A DNA stretch of 64,000 nucleotides from Flavobacterium coralii (GTDB lineage Bacteria > Bacteroidota > Bacteroidia > Flavobacteriales > Flavobacteriaceae), in contig NZ_JAHDIU010000008.1 of NCBI RefSeq assembly GCF_019891545.1, positions 62,001-126,000 on the forward strand, given 5' to 3'. Below, in pieces: positions 42,401-51,289 of the stretch. Positions within the stretch are counted from its first letter, which is position 1, and each line of letters starts with the position of its first letter. The notes beneath the pieces were generated by a model that had not been told where the DNA came from, made no database searches, and saw nothing but the letters and a program-made list of their open reading frames with translations. The position numbers were made by a program, and so were the translations under genes.

Positions 42401-44969
42401 GGTCTTTGCCGGTTTCAAGCACTCCATACTTATTTGGCTCCGGCGATTTAACCCCTACATACGTTTCATAAGGCGAATAAGTAGCGGTTATTACATCGGT
42501 ACTGAAGTCGCCACCCCTTTCATAGGCTTTGGTAATAATGGCCGCTTTTAGTTTGCCGGGCGCGGCACTCTCTAATGATGGCTGCAGTGTTACGTTTGCG
42601 TGCCCGTTATCATCTACCTTACCGGAAAATATATTAACTTCCTGCGTACGGAAATCCTGTGCCGGATCATCAAAAACATAATTAGGATAGCCTTTAAAGG
42701 TTGTTTCCTGTTTCATGAATTTAGCCTGCATTTCTACCTTGAGCCCTTTTGCCACCGCACCATGCAGCCATGTAACATCAAGCCCTGCCGTATTTGGCTC
42801 ATTAGCCGAAAGTGTTTTACCATCAAAGCCGTTCTTAATTTTAAGCCTATTGGGTTTAATGGTTTCTATTTTAATGCTTTTGTAGAATTTAGCACCGCCT
42901 ACATTCATAACCGCTTCCCAGTTGCCTGTTGGCGCATTAGCACTTGTAGGCACCATAAATGTATAATGGTTCTTTTCGTTATAGGTCTGCACCGCTTCAT
43001 AAACCAGCTTACCATTAGGATCATTCAGCCTTAGCTTTATAGGGTGCGATGGCGGCAGCTTGGCCGCTTTATCATTCAGTATAAAACCGAGGTACAGCGT
43101 ATCTCCGGGGCGCCACACCCCACGCTCGCCATATATATAGCCTTTAAGCCCTTTTTGCAGTTTGGTACCATCTACCTCAAAATTACTTACCGAGAGGGAG
43201 TTGCCGTCAGCCATTTTTACATAGGTGGTATTCTCACCCTTTTTCACAATGGCAAAAAAGGCTTTTTTATCAAGCGTAATAGTTGCCGAGCCTTCAGGCC
43301 CTGTTTCGGCAGAAGCTACTTTTTGCTGCTGGAAATTATAGATGTCTATTTTAGCGCCGCTTACCGGCTCTGTAGTAGTAATGCTGTTTACGGAGAAGAA
43401 ATAGGTGTTGTTCTCGCCACCTTTGGCTATTACGCCCAAATCAGTTGCCAGTACGTTGGTGGCAACCTTTTTATTGTAGTAATATGACCTGGCACAAGGG
43501 TCTTCCCTCTCGCTCCAGTTGTAGTCGTAATCATAATAGTCATAGTATTCATCATCAAAGCCACCATAAAATTCAGCATCCTCGCGTGATTCATCTTCTT
43601 CCTCCTCTTCTTCATTAACCGTACCTGCTCCGCAACGGTAGAGGGAATATGATTTGCGGATAGTAAGTTCTACACGGTATATAGCACCCTGCTCAGGCTT
43701 GATGATGGTAGAAAGGTCGAGCGCATAATTGTTCCAACGGCTGTAATTAAACATCTTGTCGGCGTTAAGCACAATCTTTTTCTTGGCAACAGGCAGCGCA
43801 ACTTTTCTGAGGCTGTAAGCACCATTAAGCTCATTATCCTGAAGAAACTGCAATACATTGTTTTCATAAATACGGTACACTTTAACATCTACCGCGCTAA
43901 GGTTAACCGCTTTAAAGTTAAGCTTCAGGTTGCTTGATGCAGGCAGTATGGTACCGCTCTTTAAAAACTGCACCTCGGGCTTCATCTGCTCAAACGACAC
44001 CTCTGCTGTATAAGTGGCTTTGGTTTTATAACCGTCTGTGCTTTCTATCCCCTGAAAAACTTCAACCTTTGATTTACCGTTAAGCGGCTGGTCGAAAAAT
44101 ACCTTAAGCAGGTTACCATCGGTAGCAAACTTCATACTGCCTGCTCCTTCAACCGCCACAAGCCCGTCAAAATTCTGGTCTTTTTTTACCGGGTCAGAAA
44201 AGTTAATGAGCAATGATTTATTATCATCGGTACCCGGGTCTATACTTATAACCTTAAAGTTATTCTTACCAGGAATTACAAACTCTTCTTTGCCTGCCTT
44301 GTCTTTATCTATAGCACCGCCGTTCCAACTTATCAGTATTTTACTGTCCTCAACCTTTCGTTCAATACTGTCAATTACAAACAAGAATTGTGTTGCCTCA
44401 CCTTTCTTCTGGTCGAAACGAATGGGCAGCCTCCTGCCATCCTGCTCTGCGCTTACCAGCTTGGCTGCAAGTTGCGCATCAAGATAATCGCTGGTTTTAA
44501 TCATTGCGTTGAGGTACTGCCAGTCGCGGGAGTGCGACTGTAAATCGAGTGAGGTTACCATAAAATCCTGCTCGAGTGTCTTTACGATAAAGCGAAACTC
44601 CTCCAGCTCTTTCGGTACATCTGTAATTTTACCTAAGTGCAGTGTAATGCGATATTCCTTATTTTCATCAAGCCGCTCATCAGGCCGAAATGTAAGCATA
44701 TTATTTTCCAGCAACAGCACCTTACCATCTACTGCCGGCGATATGCTGAAATAGTCACGGTCGAGTTCCTTATTCACTGCCCAGTCCTTATTCATAAAGG
44801 TAAGCCCAACCTGTATATCTGCTTTTGCAGAAATAACGCCGGAGGTATAGCTGGTTATGTATTCCCTGTAAAGGGAAGGATCTGATTCAAAATCTTCACG
44901 GGAATCTTTAGAGCATGAGAGTACAAGCAGCATTGCCGAAAATAGCAGCAGCAGGCGGAAATTTTTCAT
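39465..44969 (-). CDS. Alpha-2-macroglobulin family lipoprotein with thioester motif
   Basis: The 1834-residue protein has a lipoprotein signal peptide (Leu-Ser-Cys at about 19). A string of macroglobulin beta domains (MG1 onward), a bait-region-like middle and a thioester domain with Pro-His-Gly-Cys-Leu-Glu-Gln at about 1390 follow. The Cys-x-Glu-Gln thioester residues are present, so it can covalently trap proteases. An unusual tract near 452-500 is very rich in Glu, Asp and Tyr. The start is the ATG at 44969 with a good lipoprotein signal. It is co-transcribed with pbpC, which fits the E. coli A2M/PBP1C pair that may sense and repair wall breaches. Confidence 0.93.
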   Translation of the reverse strand: MKNFRLLLLFSAMLLVLSCSKDSREDFESDPSLYREYITSYTSGVISAKADIQVGLTFMNKDWAVNKELDRDYFSISPAVDGKVLLLENNMLTFRPDERLDENKEYRITLHLGKITDVPKELEEFRFIVKTLEQDFMVTSLDLQSHSRDWQYLNAMIKTSDYLDAQLAAKLVSAEQDGRRLPIRFDQKKGEATQFLFVIDSIERKVEDSKILISWNGGAIDKDKAGKEEFVIPGKNNFKVISIDPGTDDNKSLLINFSDPVKKDQNFDGLVAVEGAGSMKFATDGNLLKVFFDQPLNGKSKVEVFQGIESTDGYKTKATYTAEVSFEQMKPEVQFLKSGTILPASSNLKLNFKAVNLSAVDVKVYRIYENNVLQFLQDNELNGAYSLRKVALPVAKKKIVLNADKMFNYSRWNNYALDLSTIIKPEQGAIYRVELTIRKSYSLYRCGAGTVNEEEEEEDESREDAEFYGGFDDEYYDYYDYDYNWSEREDPCARSYYYNKKVATNVLATDLGVIAKGGENNTYFFSVNSITTTEPVSGAKIDIYNFQQQKVASAETGPEGSATITLDKKAFFAIVKKGENTTYVKMADGNSLSVSNFEVDGTKLQKGLKGYIYGERGVWRPGDTLYLGFILNDKAAKLPPSHPIKLRLNDPNGKLVYEAVQTYNEKNHYTFMVPTSANAPTGNWEAVMNVGGAKFYKSIKIETIKPNRLKIKNGFDGKTLSANEPNTAGLDVTWLHGAVAKGLKVEMQAKFMKQETTFKGYPNYVFDDPAQDFRTQEVNIFSGKVDDNGHANVTLQPSLESAAPGKLKAAIITKAYERGGDFSTDVITATYSPYETYVGVKSPEPNKYGVLETGKDQRFDVVALSEGGKPKAGRKLNVRVFKVEWRWWWDATHDNMSSYSQALSNTPFLEKNVTTDSKGKASFYVKVEDDMWGRYLVYVTDEQGGHSAGMTVLIDWPYWYGRSKNSGGEEAAMLVFTTDKEKYATGEKAVVSFPSGEGGRALISLENGSEVVQTYWVNTLKGETRVEIPITEKMAPNVYINITLLQPHANTKNDSPIRMYGIVPIEVVDKNTILEPQITMPEVLKPEQKVKIKVSEKTGKAMTYTIAIVDDGLLDLTRFKTPNAWDAFYAKEALGVKTWDVYDDVIGAYGGKVNQVFSIGGDEDLGGGKAKKANRFKPVVIYLGPFSLAKGQSKMHEVTLPKYIGSVRTMVVAANDDMNAYGKAEKTTPVRSPLMLLASLPRKVTPGEKVTLPVTVFAMENKIKNVSLQVKATGGLNVANGTTQTIAFTRPDEKIAYFDIEVGNTTGIGKVTVTAYSGNEKASYDVEIDITNPNPVTQNFKELVIEPGKTGTLNWDAFGVPGSNKAVLEVSSFPSIDFNRRLAYLIQYPHGCLEQTTSGAFPQLYLNDIADIDKDRQQKIQRNVTAAINKLAGYQTGSGGFAYWPGNTNPDDWGSTYVGHFFIEAEKKGYKLPLNTKSSWLSYQKKMARQWRYNEAYHNDFPQAYRLYTLALAGSADLSAMNRLRETRGLSNESKLRLAAAYALAGQKSAGLALLNQSSIDANDNRSYYYYYGSPERNRAMTLETLILLGHKEKAYRVALQIAGHLSSGEWMSTQTTAFCLYSMSKFAKANGPQGLDVAYTVKGKTQSIKTGKTFAERNLPLSANNAVSIRNNKQGTLYVKVVYSGILPVGKELEEQRGLSTIINFKDRAGNIINPSQLAQGTEFVAEVTVMNQKGESVDNVALTQIIPSGWEIVNTRFTDFGAFADNKADYIDIRDDRTNFYFPLKANEAKTFRILLNASYQGTYYLPGVQCEAMYDNNFLSRTKGQWVKVVK

Positions 44970-45083
44970 GGCAGGATGGGTTTACAGGTTAATGTATGGG
45001 TTTACCACTGTAACAAAAAGAAGCACAGCAATATTGTAATAAATATAGGATTATTTTTTTAAACTATGGAGGAAGGCAATGAC

Positions 45084-45530
45084 TCAGTGCCCTTTTCGCC
45101 TCTCCCTGAAAAATTGCAATACCAGGCTGCCGCATTCTTCAGCCATGACACCCTCTTTTACGGTTGTTTTCGGGTGCAGCTTTGTGCCCATTGCCCGATA
45201 GCCGCGCTGCTCATCGGCAGCGCCAAAAACAACGTGCGAAACCTGGCTCCAGTATAATGCGCCTGCACACATCTGGCAGGGTTCGAGCGTAACATAAAGT
45301 GTGCAGCCTGTTAGGTATTTACCTCCCAAAAAATTTGCAGCCGAGGTAATGGCCTGCATTTCGGCATGGGCGGTAACATCATGAAGTAGTTCTGTAAGGT
45401 TATGCGAACGGGCTATTATTTTACCGTCAACAGCAACCACAGCGCCTACGGGTATTTCGCCCTTATCATAAGCAGCCTGCGCTTCCTGCAGGGCTTTCCT
45501 CATGAAATATTCGTCGGTAAATACATCCAT
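45084..45530 (-). CDS. tadA: tRNA adenosine(34) deaminase TadA family
   Basis: The 148-residue protein has the zinc deaminase motif His-Ala-Glu-Met-Gln-Ala-Ile and Pro-Cys-Gln-Met-Cys-Ala-Gly-Ala, with the N-terminal Ile-Pro-Val-Gly-Ala-Val-Val of TadA. It converts A34 to inosine in tRNA-Arg. Guanine deaminase-like relatives share these motifs, but the Pro-Cys-x-Met-Cys-Ala-Gly-Ala sequence favours TadA. A separate, distinct dCMP-type deaminase is encoded at 62 kb. Confidence 0.88.
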   Translation of the reverse strand: MDVFTDEYFMRKALQEAQAAYDKGEIPVGAVVAVDGKIIARSHNLTELLHDVTAHAEMQAITSAANFLGGKYLTGCTLYVTLEPCQMCAGALYWSQVSHVVFGAADEQRGYRAMGTKLHPKTTVKEGVMAEECGSLVLQFFRERRKGH

Positions 45531-45563
45531 ACTTTAGCTGTTACACACTTTACATTGGCATGA

Positions 45564-46952
45564 CTACTGCTTTATAACTTTAGAAGTAAAGCTCTGCTGC
45601 CCGGCAGTTACTTTTATTATATAAAGCCCCTGTTGCAATCCTGACATATCTATAGTAGCCACAGCACCGTTACAAGTTGCTGTGTGTACTGTTTTGCCGG
45701 TTATATCGGTAACTATAACTTCTGCATCAGCATTCAGGTTATTATGGCTAAGTGTAAGATTATCAGTTACAGGGTTAGGATACAGAGACACAGAAAAGGC
45801 TTTGGTATCTTTTATTGAAAGAGCACCCGGATTAAGCCTTGCAACGCGTGGACGCTCTTCGCCATCAAAAGACTCGAACGAGCCGCCTGCAAGTATTTTG
45901 TTATCATCCTGCAGGGCTACACTAAGCACAACATTACCAAAATTACTACCGGTATCAAAAGTTGTATCTATAGTGCCATCAGTATTATACCTGATTAAAT
46001 AAACAGGCACACTATCATCTACAGGGGCATTAAGATCTACATAAGAATCAAAAAAATATCCTCCGCCTATAATTTTACCGTCAGGCTGTATTACCATGTT
46101 CATGACATTTATAGCGTCACCTGTCTGTGGAATAAAACTGTCATCAAGGCTGCCATCTGCATTCAGCCTTGCCAGCATATACCTTTCTTCGCCGTTTACT
46201 ATTGAAAAAGCACCTCCTATAACAAATTTTCCATCGGGCTGCACCGCCATACACCTTACAACTCCATTATCTGAGCCTGTACCCTGGGCAAAAGAAGTAT
46301 CTAATGCGCCATCCTCATCTAAAATAAATACATTCCCTACTGGCGTATCATTATGATACTCTATTTTTCCAACAACAAAAATGCGGTTATCCTCAAGCAC
46401 ATAAGCCCTTGCATAATCACCATAAAGCTGTACCGGAGGGAAAGTAGTATCTATGCTGCCATCATAATTAAGCCTCATAATATTTCGGTAAAAGCCATCG
46501 CCTGCATAAATATTAAACACGCCCGAAATAATGTACTTATTGCCCTGCTTTGCAATAAAGCTGGTATCATATCCGAAGTTATAAGGCGCACTAAAGCCTG
46601 TATCTAAAGTGCCATCGGCATTCAACCTTTTAAGTCCGCCAAAAAGCTCGCCTAACAGCAATTTGCCGTCCGGTTCTTCCATAACCTGGGCTACGGCCGG
46701 GCCATCATATTCCGAAACCCATGACGCATCAAGGCTGCCATCTTCATTCAGTTTTGCTATCCTTTCGGCCGGTTGCCCGTTATATTCGGTAAACTGGCCT
46801 GCTATCAGTATTTTACCGTCTGATAACTGCTGTATGGAATAGACATCTACGTCAGCACCTGTACCCACATTAAAAGTATCGTCCCAACTGCCTGCCTGTG
46901 CAAAAGCGGTTACCGCAATAACCGACATCAAAAAAGTAAATAATTTTTTCAT
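45564..46952 (-). CDS. Secreted delta-60 repeat protein with T9SS sorting domain
   Basis: The 462-residue protein has a signal peptide ending Ala-Phe-Ala-Gln. Seven to eight repeats of about 50 residues follow, each with Pro-Asp/Asp-Gly-Lys-x-x-Ile-x-Gly-x-Phe and Leu-Asn-x-Asp-Gly-x-Ile/Leu-Asp-x-x-Phe, the delta-60/beta-propeller-like repeat. The T9SS type A domain starts Leu-Tyr-Pro-Asn-Pro-Val (about 392) and ends Lys-Val-Ile-Lys-Gln. Probably surface-displayed; binding target unknown. The many near-identical repeats make it prone to recombination. Confidence 0.85.
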   Translation of the reverse strand: MKKLFTFLMSVIAVTAFAQAGSWDDTFNVGTGADVDVYSIQQLSDGKILIAGQFTEYNGQPAERIAKLNEDGSLDASWVSEYDGPAVAQVMEEPDGKLLLGELFGGLKRLNADGTLDTGFSAPYNFGYDTSFIAKQGNKYIISGVFNIYAGDGFYRNIMRLNYDGSIDTTFPPVQLYGDYARAYVLEDNRIFVVGKIEYHNDTPVGNVFILDEDGALDTSFAQGTGSDNGVVRCMAVQPDGKFVIGGAFSIVNGEERYMLARLNADGSLDDSFIPQTGDAINVMNMVIQPDGKIIGGGYFFDSYVDLNAPVDDSVPVYLIRYNTDGTIDTTFDTGSNFGNVVLSVALQDDNKILAGGSFESFDGEERPRVARLNPGALSIKDTKAFSVSLYPNPVTDNLTLSHNNLNADAEVIVTDITGKTVHTATCNGAVATIDMSGLQQGLYIIKVTAGQQSFTSKVIKQ

Positions 46953-47032
46953 AGTAATTTTTCTTCAAAAATACACTTTTTTATATAGCTTAAAAGCCCT
47001 ACAACGCTTTAGCACACACAAAATTAATATTG

Positions 47033-47040
47033 TAAATTTG
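47033..47040 (+). promoter_or_regulatory. -7 promoter element TAAATTTG
   Basis: This is an exact TAnnTTTG match 20 bases before the dxs ATG. The -33 region (TTTA at about 47008) is weak. Confidence 0.55.
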
Positions 47041-47060
47041 CTTAACTTTCTTAAACGGCA

Positions 47061-48824
47061 ATGGCAAACACCTTATTGGCGAACATAAACACACCACACG
47101 ACCTGCGGCAGCTAAAGCCGGAGCAACTGCCACAGCTAGCGGCAGAACTGCGCAGTTTTATTATAGATGTAGTGTCGGTTAAAGAAGGCCATCTGGGTGC
47201 CAGCCTGGGTGTAACAGAGCTTACCATTGCCCTGCACTATGTTTTTGATACTCCAAATGACCTTTTGGTTTGGGATGTAGGCCACCAGGCTTACGGACAC
47301 AAGATACTAACCGGGCGAAAGGATAAGTTTGAAACCAACCGCCAGTGGGGCGGCATAAGCGGTTTCCCGAAACGCAGCGAAAGCGAGTATGATACTTTTG
47401 GCGTGGGGCACTCCAGCACCTCTATATCTGCCGCACTGGGTATGGCGGTTGCCTCTAAGTTAAAGGGCGACACCGAAAAACACCATATAGCCGTGATTGG
47501 TGATGCGAGTATTGCATCAGGTATGGCATTTGAAGGGCTTAACCATGCCGGCGTAACCGATGCCAACCTGCTTGTTGTGCTTAATGACAATGCTATTGGG
47601 ATAGACCCCAGCGTGGGTGCCCTTAAAAATTACCTTACCGAAGTTAAGGAAGGGCGTAACCCCCGCAGCAACAACATGATCAAGTCACTTAATTTTGATT
47701 ATACAGGCCCAATAGACGGTCATGACCTTACTGCCCTACTGAAAGAATTAGAGCGGTTAAAACGGGTAAAAGGCCCAAAATTCCTACATGTAATAACCAC
47801 TAAAGGCAAAGGCTTAAAACAGGCCGAGGAAGACCAGGTGCGCTACCATGCACCCGGCAGGTTTGACAGGCTTACCGGCGAAATACTTGCCAAAGCCGAA
47901 GCGGGGCTTCCACCCAAATACCAGGATGTTTTCGGGCTTACGCTGGTAGAGCTGGCAGAGCAGAACGAAAAGATTATAGGCATTACCCCTGCCATGCCAT
48001 CGGGCAGCTCTATGAAGTTTATGATGGAAGCCTTCCCCGAAAGGGCTGTTGATGTGGGCATAGCCGAGCAGCATGCCGTAACACTGGCGGCAGGCATGGC
48101 TACACAGGGCATGACGGTTTTTTGTAACATATATTCCACCTTCCTGCAAAGGGCTTATGACCAGGTTATACATGATGTGGCACTGCAAAACCTGCCCGTA
48201 ATTTTTTGCCTTGACAGGGCGGGGCTTGTTGGCGAAGACGGCGCTACCCACCACGGTGTTTTTGATCTGGCATATCTTAACTGCATACCTAACCTTATTA
48301 TTTTTGCTCCGCTAAACGAAGCCGAACTGCGCAATATACTCTACACCGCACAGCTTGGGCTGCCCCACCCCGTTGCCATACGCTATCCGCGCGGCAGGGC
48401 TGAGGGCGCCGACTGGCAAAAACCTTTTGAAACTATTGAAATGAACCGCGTAACCCGGCTAAAACAGGGTATTGATACAGCAGTACTTTCTACTGGCACC
48501 ATAGGCAATAACGTTATAAAAGCGCTTGCCTGTTTTGATAATACCATCGCGCACTATCATTTCGGGTTTGTAAAGCCGCTGAATGAAGAAGTACTGCACA
48601 CTATTTTCAGGCAATACACTAATATAATTACTATTGAAGACGGCACCGTTACAGGAGGCTTCGGCAGCAGTGTTGCCTCTTTTGCAGCAAAAAACGGTTA
48701 CCAGCAAAAAATCAGTATTTTAGGCGTACCTGATAAGTTCATAGAACACGGAACTGTAGCGGAACTACAACAATACTGCGGTATTGACGTTAAAAGCTTA
48801 AAAGAAATTTTTTCAGCTTACTGA
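47061..48824 (+). CDS. dxs: 1-deoxy-D-xylulose-5-phosphate synthase
   Basis: The 587-residue thiamine-pyrophosphate enzyme has the Gly-His-Gln-Ala-Tyr-Gly-His-Lys-Ile-Leu-Thr-Gly-Arg motif. The TPP site is Gly-Asp-Ala-Ser-Ile-Ala-Ser-Gly-Met-Ala-Phe-Glu-Gly with Asn-Asp-Asn, and the pyrimidine-domain motif is Ala-Glu-Gln-His-Ala-Val. It performs the first step of the MEP isoprenoid pathway. It is about 30 residues shorter than E. coli Dxs because the loop after Asn-Tyr-Leu-Thr is shortened, a feature I associate with the Bacteroidota form. A DUF3078 gene follows 44 bases later. Confidence 0.92.
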   Translation: MANTLLANINTPHDLRQLKPEQLPQLAAELRSFIIDVVSVKEGHLGASLGVTELTIALHYVFDTPNDLLVWDVGHQAYGHKILTGRKDKFETNRQWGGISGFPKRSESEYDTFGVGHSSTSISAALGMAVASKLKGDTEKHHIAVIGDASIASGMAFEGLNHAGVTDANLLVVLNDNAIGIDPSVGALKNYLTEVKEGRNPRSNNMIKSLNFDYTGPIDGHDLTALLKELERLKRVKGPKFLHVITTKGKGLKQAEEDQVRYHAPGRFDRLTGEILAKAEAGLPPKYQDVFGLTLVELAEQNEKIIGITPAMPSGSSMKFMMEAFPERAVDVGIAEQHAVTLAAGMATQGMTVFCNIYSTFLQRAYDQVIHDVALQNLPVIFCLDRAGLVGEDGATHHGVFDLAYLNCIPNLIIFAPLNEAELRNILYTAQLGLPHPVAIRYPRGRAEGADWQKPFETIEMNRVTRLKQGIDTAVLSTGTIGNNVIKALACFDNTIAHYHFGFVKPLNEEVLHTIFRQYTNIITIEDGTVTGGFGSSVASFAAKNGYQQKISILGVPDKFIEHGTVAELQQYCGIDVKSLKEIFSAY

Positions 48825-48868
48825 AAATAACGAATTTTGCACCGCATCTAAATTAAACCCACATTTTA

Positions 48869-49816
48869 ATGAGACTTAGAGCCTGCCTGACAGCATTGCT
48901 GGTTACAGCCATTATACAATTTGCATATCCTCAAATGATAGTTACTACCCTGCCCGACTCTATTACATATTGGGAGCGTACAAATAAAGTAGGGATGGAT
49001 ATTTCTCAGATTGCCTTTGTTAACTGGAGTGTGGGTGGTAACAACTCTGTTACCGTACTGGGTAAAGGTAATTTTGCACGGAACTACCATAAAAAAAACC
49101 TGAACTGGGATAATGAGCTGGTGCTGCGCTATGGCCTTAACAGCCAGGAAGGGCAGGAAATGCGAAAAACGGATGACCAGATTCAGCTTACATCAACTTT
49201 CGGCTACAGGCGCGATACGGTTTCTAACTGGTATTACAGTGCCAAGTTTAATTTTAATACCCAGTTTGCCAACGGTTATGCTTATCCAAACACCGAAGAC
49301 GAGATATCAGGGCCGTTCTCACCTGCTTATATTTTCCTGGGGGTAGGTTCTGAATACATACGTAAAGACTTAGGACTTAATGCTTACTTTTCGCCGCTTA
49401 CTAATAAAACCACCCTTGTGCTGAACCGAACGCTGGCCAACCAGGGCGCATTCGGGGTAGAAGGAGCGGTTTATGATGCAGATGGCAACCTGATACGCAA
49501 CGGGCGCACCTCGCGCACAGAGATAGGTATATTAGTCACCAACAGCTTAAAACGACAGATATTTAAGAATATAATGCTTGACCATAAGATAAGCTTTTAC
49601 ACCGATTACCTCAATAACTTCGGTAATATAGATGTTGACTGGCAATGGTCTTTAGATATGACGGTCAACGAATATGTAAAAGCCAATATTGGCGCACATA
49701 TTATTTATGACGACGATATTAAGTCGAAAGAAGAAGTTAACGGAGAAGTGATTGAAGGCGGCCCTAAGCTACAGCTAAAACAAATGTTGTCACTCGGGTT
49801 AAGCTATACTTTTTAA
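48869..49816 (+). CDS. DUF3078 outer-membrane protein
   Basis: The 315-residue protein has a signal peptide ending Ala-Tyr-Pro-Gln (about 22). It contains Phe-Val-Asn-Trp-Ser-x-Gly-Gly-Asn-Asn-Ser near residue 50, a repeated Gly/Tyr/Asn strand pattern, and an aromatic C-terminal end (Leu-Ser-Tyr-Thr-Phe). The Asn-Trp-Ser-x-Gly-Gly-Asn-Asn block is the signature I recall for DUF3078, a Bacteroidota outer-membrane barrel family of unknown role. It lies 44 bases after dxs and may be co-transcribed. Confidence 0.8.
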   Translation: MRLRACLTALLVTAIIQFAYPQMIVTTLPDSITYWERTNKVGMDISQIAFVNWSVGGNNSVTVLGKGNFARNYHKKNLNWDNELVLRYGLNSQEGQEMRKTDDQIQLTSTFGYRRDTVSNWYYSAKFNFNTQFANGYAYPNTEDEISGPFSPAYIFLGVGSEYIRKDLGLNAYFSPLTNKTTLVLNRTLANQGAFGVEGAVYDADGNLIRNGRTSRTEIGILVTNSLKRQIFKNIMLDHKISFYTDYLNNFGNIDVDWQWSLDMTVNEYVKANIGAHIIYDDDIKSKEEVNGEVIEGGPKLQLKQMLSLGLSYTF

Positions 49817-49852
49817 TAGCCTGCGACTCCTTATCCATTAAAAACACATAGT

Positions 49853-51196
49853 TTATCTCGCTCCGGTAATGGTGTTATAAAGCAATACTGCTTTACCATC
49901 TGTAAGCGTTGATACAAAGTGGCAAATGTGCAACAGCCTGTCATACAGGTTCATTTTATCGGTTACAAAGCGTTCCGGCAGCATTTTCAGTACCAGTTTA
50001 TCATAGTTGCTCTCTTTGCCTTCAAACTTATTGTTATAAGCGGTACAAAAGGTATCCAGTAACGTGTTTATAATGCGGTAACCTATAACTTCTTTTTCTA
50101 CCACCTCGCGGCTTTGGTACACATTTTTACGGCTTATATCCAGTATATCTTTTATCTGTGCGGTATATTGCCCCTGCTCTGTAAGCGCATACGGATATTT
50201 GCCCTCCAGTATTAGTTCTTCATTTTCAAGGAAAACAGCAACTGCATCATTTATAAGGCTGCTGATGGCGAGTGCCCTCAGGTAGCTTATACGGTCTTCT
50301 TTTGTAGTAAGGCTTTTATACTTCTCTACCTGAACGGTATTCTTAACCAGCTTTATAAGGTATTCCAAAGCATAATCTTCGGCGATAAGCCCAAGGTTGA
50401 TACCGTCTTCAAAATCGATTATAGTATAACAAATATCGTCAGCCGCTTCCACAAGATAGGCAAGCGGGTGGCGCTCATAACCGGTATCTTCTCCCTCTTT
50501 ATTCGGTATAAGTCCAAGCTCCTGCGCCACATCCTGAAAGAAATCCTTATCACACTGAAAGAAACCGTATTTTTTATCGGCTATATTAGCTGTTGGCTTT
50601 TTAGGCAATGATTCTTTAGGGTACTTCATAAAAGCCCCTAGCGTGGCATAGGATATGCGCAGACCACCCTCTATACCGGGGCGTGAGGCCGTAAGCAGGT
50701 TAAAACCGTTAGCGTTACCTTCAAAATCTACCAAATCCTGCCATTCTTTATCGGTAAGGCTGTCGCGATATTGCTGCCCTTTCCCTGTTTTAAAATATTC
50801 ACCAATCGCTTTCTCGCCTGAGTGCCCAAAAGGCGGGTTGCCAATATCATGTGCAAGGGCGGCTGCGGCTACTATAGCACCAAAGTCGTTCATGTGGAAA
50901 CCGTGGATGTCCTGCAGGTACGGCCTTTTTTCTAAAATCTGCTTCCCTACAAGCCTGCCAAGCGAGCGGCCCACTACCGAAACCTCAAGGCTATGGGTAA
51001 GGCGGGTGTGCACAAAATCAGTTTTAGAGAGGGGTATTACCTGTGTTTTATCCTGCAGGCTCCTGAAAGCCGACGAGAATATAATACGGTCATAATCTAC
51101 CTCAAAACCCAAACGGGTATCGTCCTGTTCTTTGCGTAGCCTCTTGCTTGTATCGCCCTGCCTTTTTAATGACAGGAGCTGCTCCCATTGCATCAT
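49853..51196 (-). CDS. dgt: Deoxyguanosinetriphosphate triphosphohydrolase (HD family)
   Basis: The 447-residue protein has the HD metal motifs His in Thr-Arg-Leu-Thr-His-Ser-Leu-Glu-Val, and His-Asp in Ala-Leu-Ala-His-Asp-Ile-Gly-Asn-Pro-Pro-Phe-Gly-His-Ser-Gly-Glu. These are the classical dGTPase signatures, together with Tyr-Glu-Arg-His-Pro later. It hydrolyses dGTP to deoxyguanosine and triphosphate, adjusting dNTP pools; the dNTP-producing nrdAB genes lie 1 kb away. Convergent with the DUF3078 gene. Confidence 0.92.
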   Translation of the reverse strand: MMQWEQLLSLKRQGDTSKRLRKEQDDTRLGFEVDYDRIIFSSAFRSLQDKTQVIPLSKTDFVHTRLTHSLEVSVVGRSLGRLVGKQILEKRPYLQDIHGFHMNDFGAIVAAAALAHDIGNPPFGHSGEKAIGEYFKTGKGQQYRDSLTDKEWQDLVDFEGNANGFNLLTASRPGIEGGLRISYATLGAFMKYPKESLPKKPTANIADKKYGFFQCDKDFFQDVAQELGLIPNKEGEDTGYERHPLAYLVEAADDICYTIIDFEDGINLGLIAEDYALEYLIKLVKNTVQVEKYKSLTTKEDRISYLRALAISSLINDAVAVFLENEELILEGKYPYALTEQGQYTAQIKDILDISRKNVYQSREVVEKEVIGYRIINTLLDTFCTAYNNKFEGKESNYDKLVLKMLPERFVTDKMNLYDRLLHICHFVSTLTDGKAVLLYNTITGAR

Positions 51197-51209
51197 TTTT
51201 TTGATTTCA

Positions 51210-51237
51210 GATTTCAGAATTAAGAATTCAGATTAAG
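51210..51237. repeat. Short dispersed intergenic repeat, copy 2
   Basis: GATTTCAGAATTAAGAATTC and the following bases match copy 1 at 29634-29666 closely, with one substitution and a one-base gap. An extra GATTTCAG unit precedes it at 51203. It lies just upstream of dgt. Confidence 0.6.
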
Positions 51238-51289
51238 TACAAAACCTTAAACTTTGAACTACCCCATACTTCGGATACCGGACATCCAG

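Noticed and set aside
45700-46900. Repeats that could suggest CRISPR
   Set aside because: The periodicity belongs to delta-60 protein repeats. They are coding, imperfect and about 150 bases long, without spacers, and no cas genes are present.
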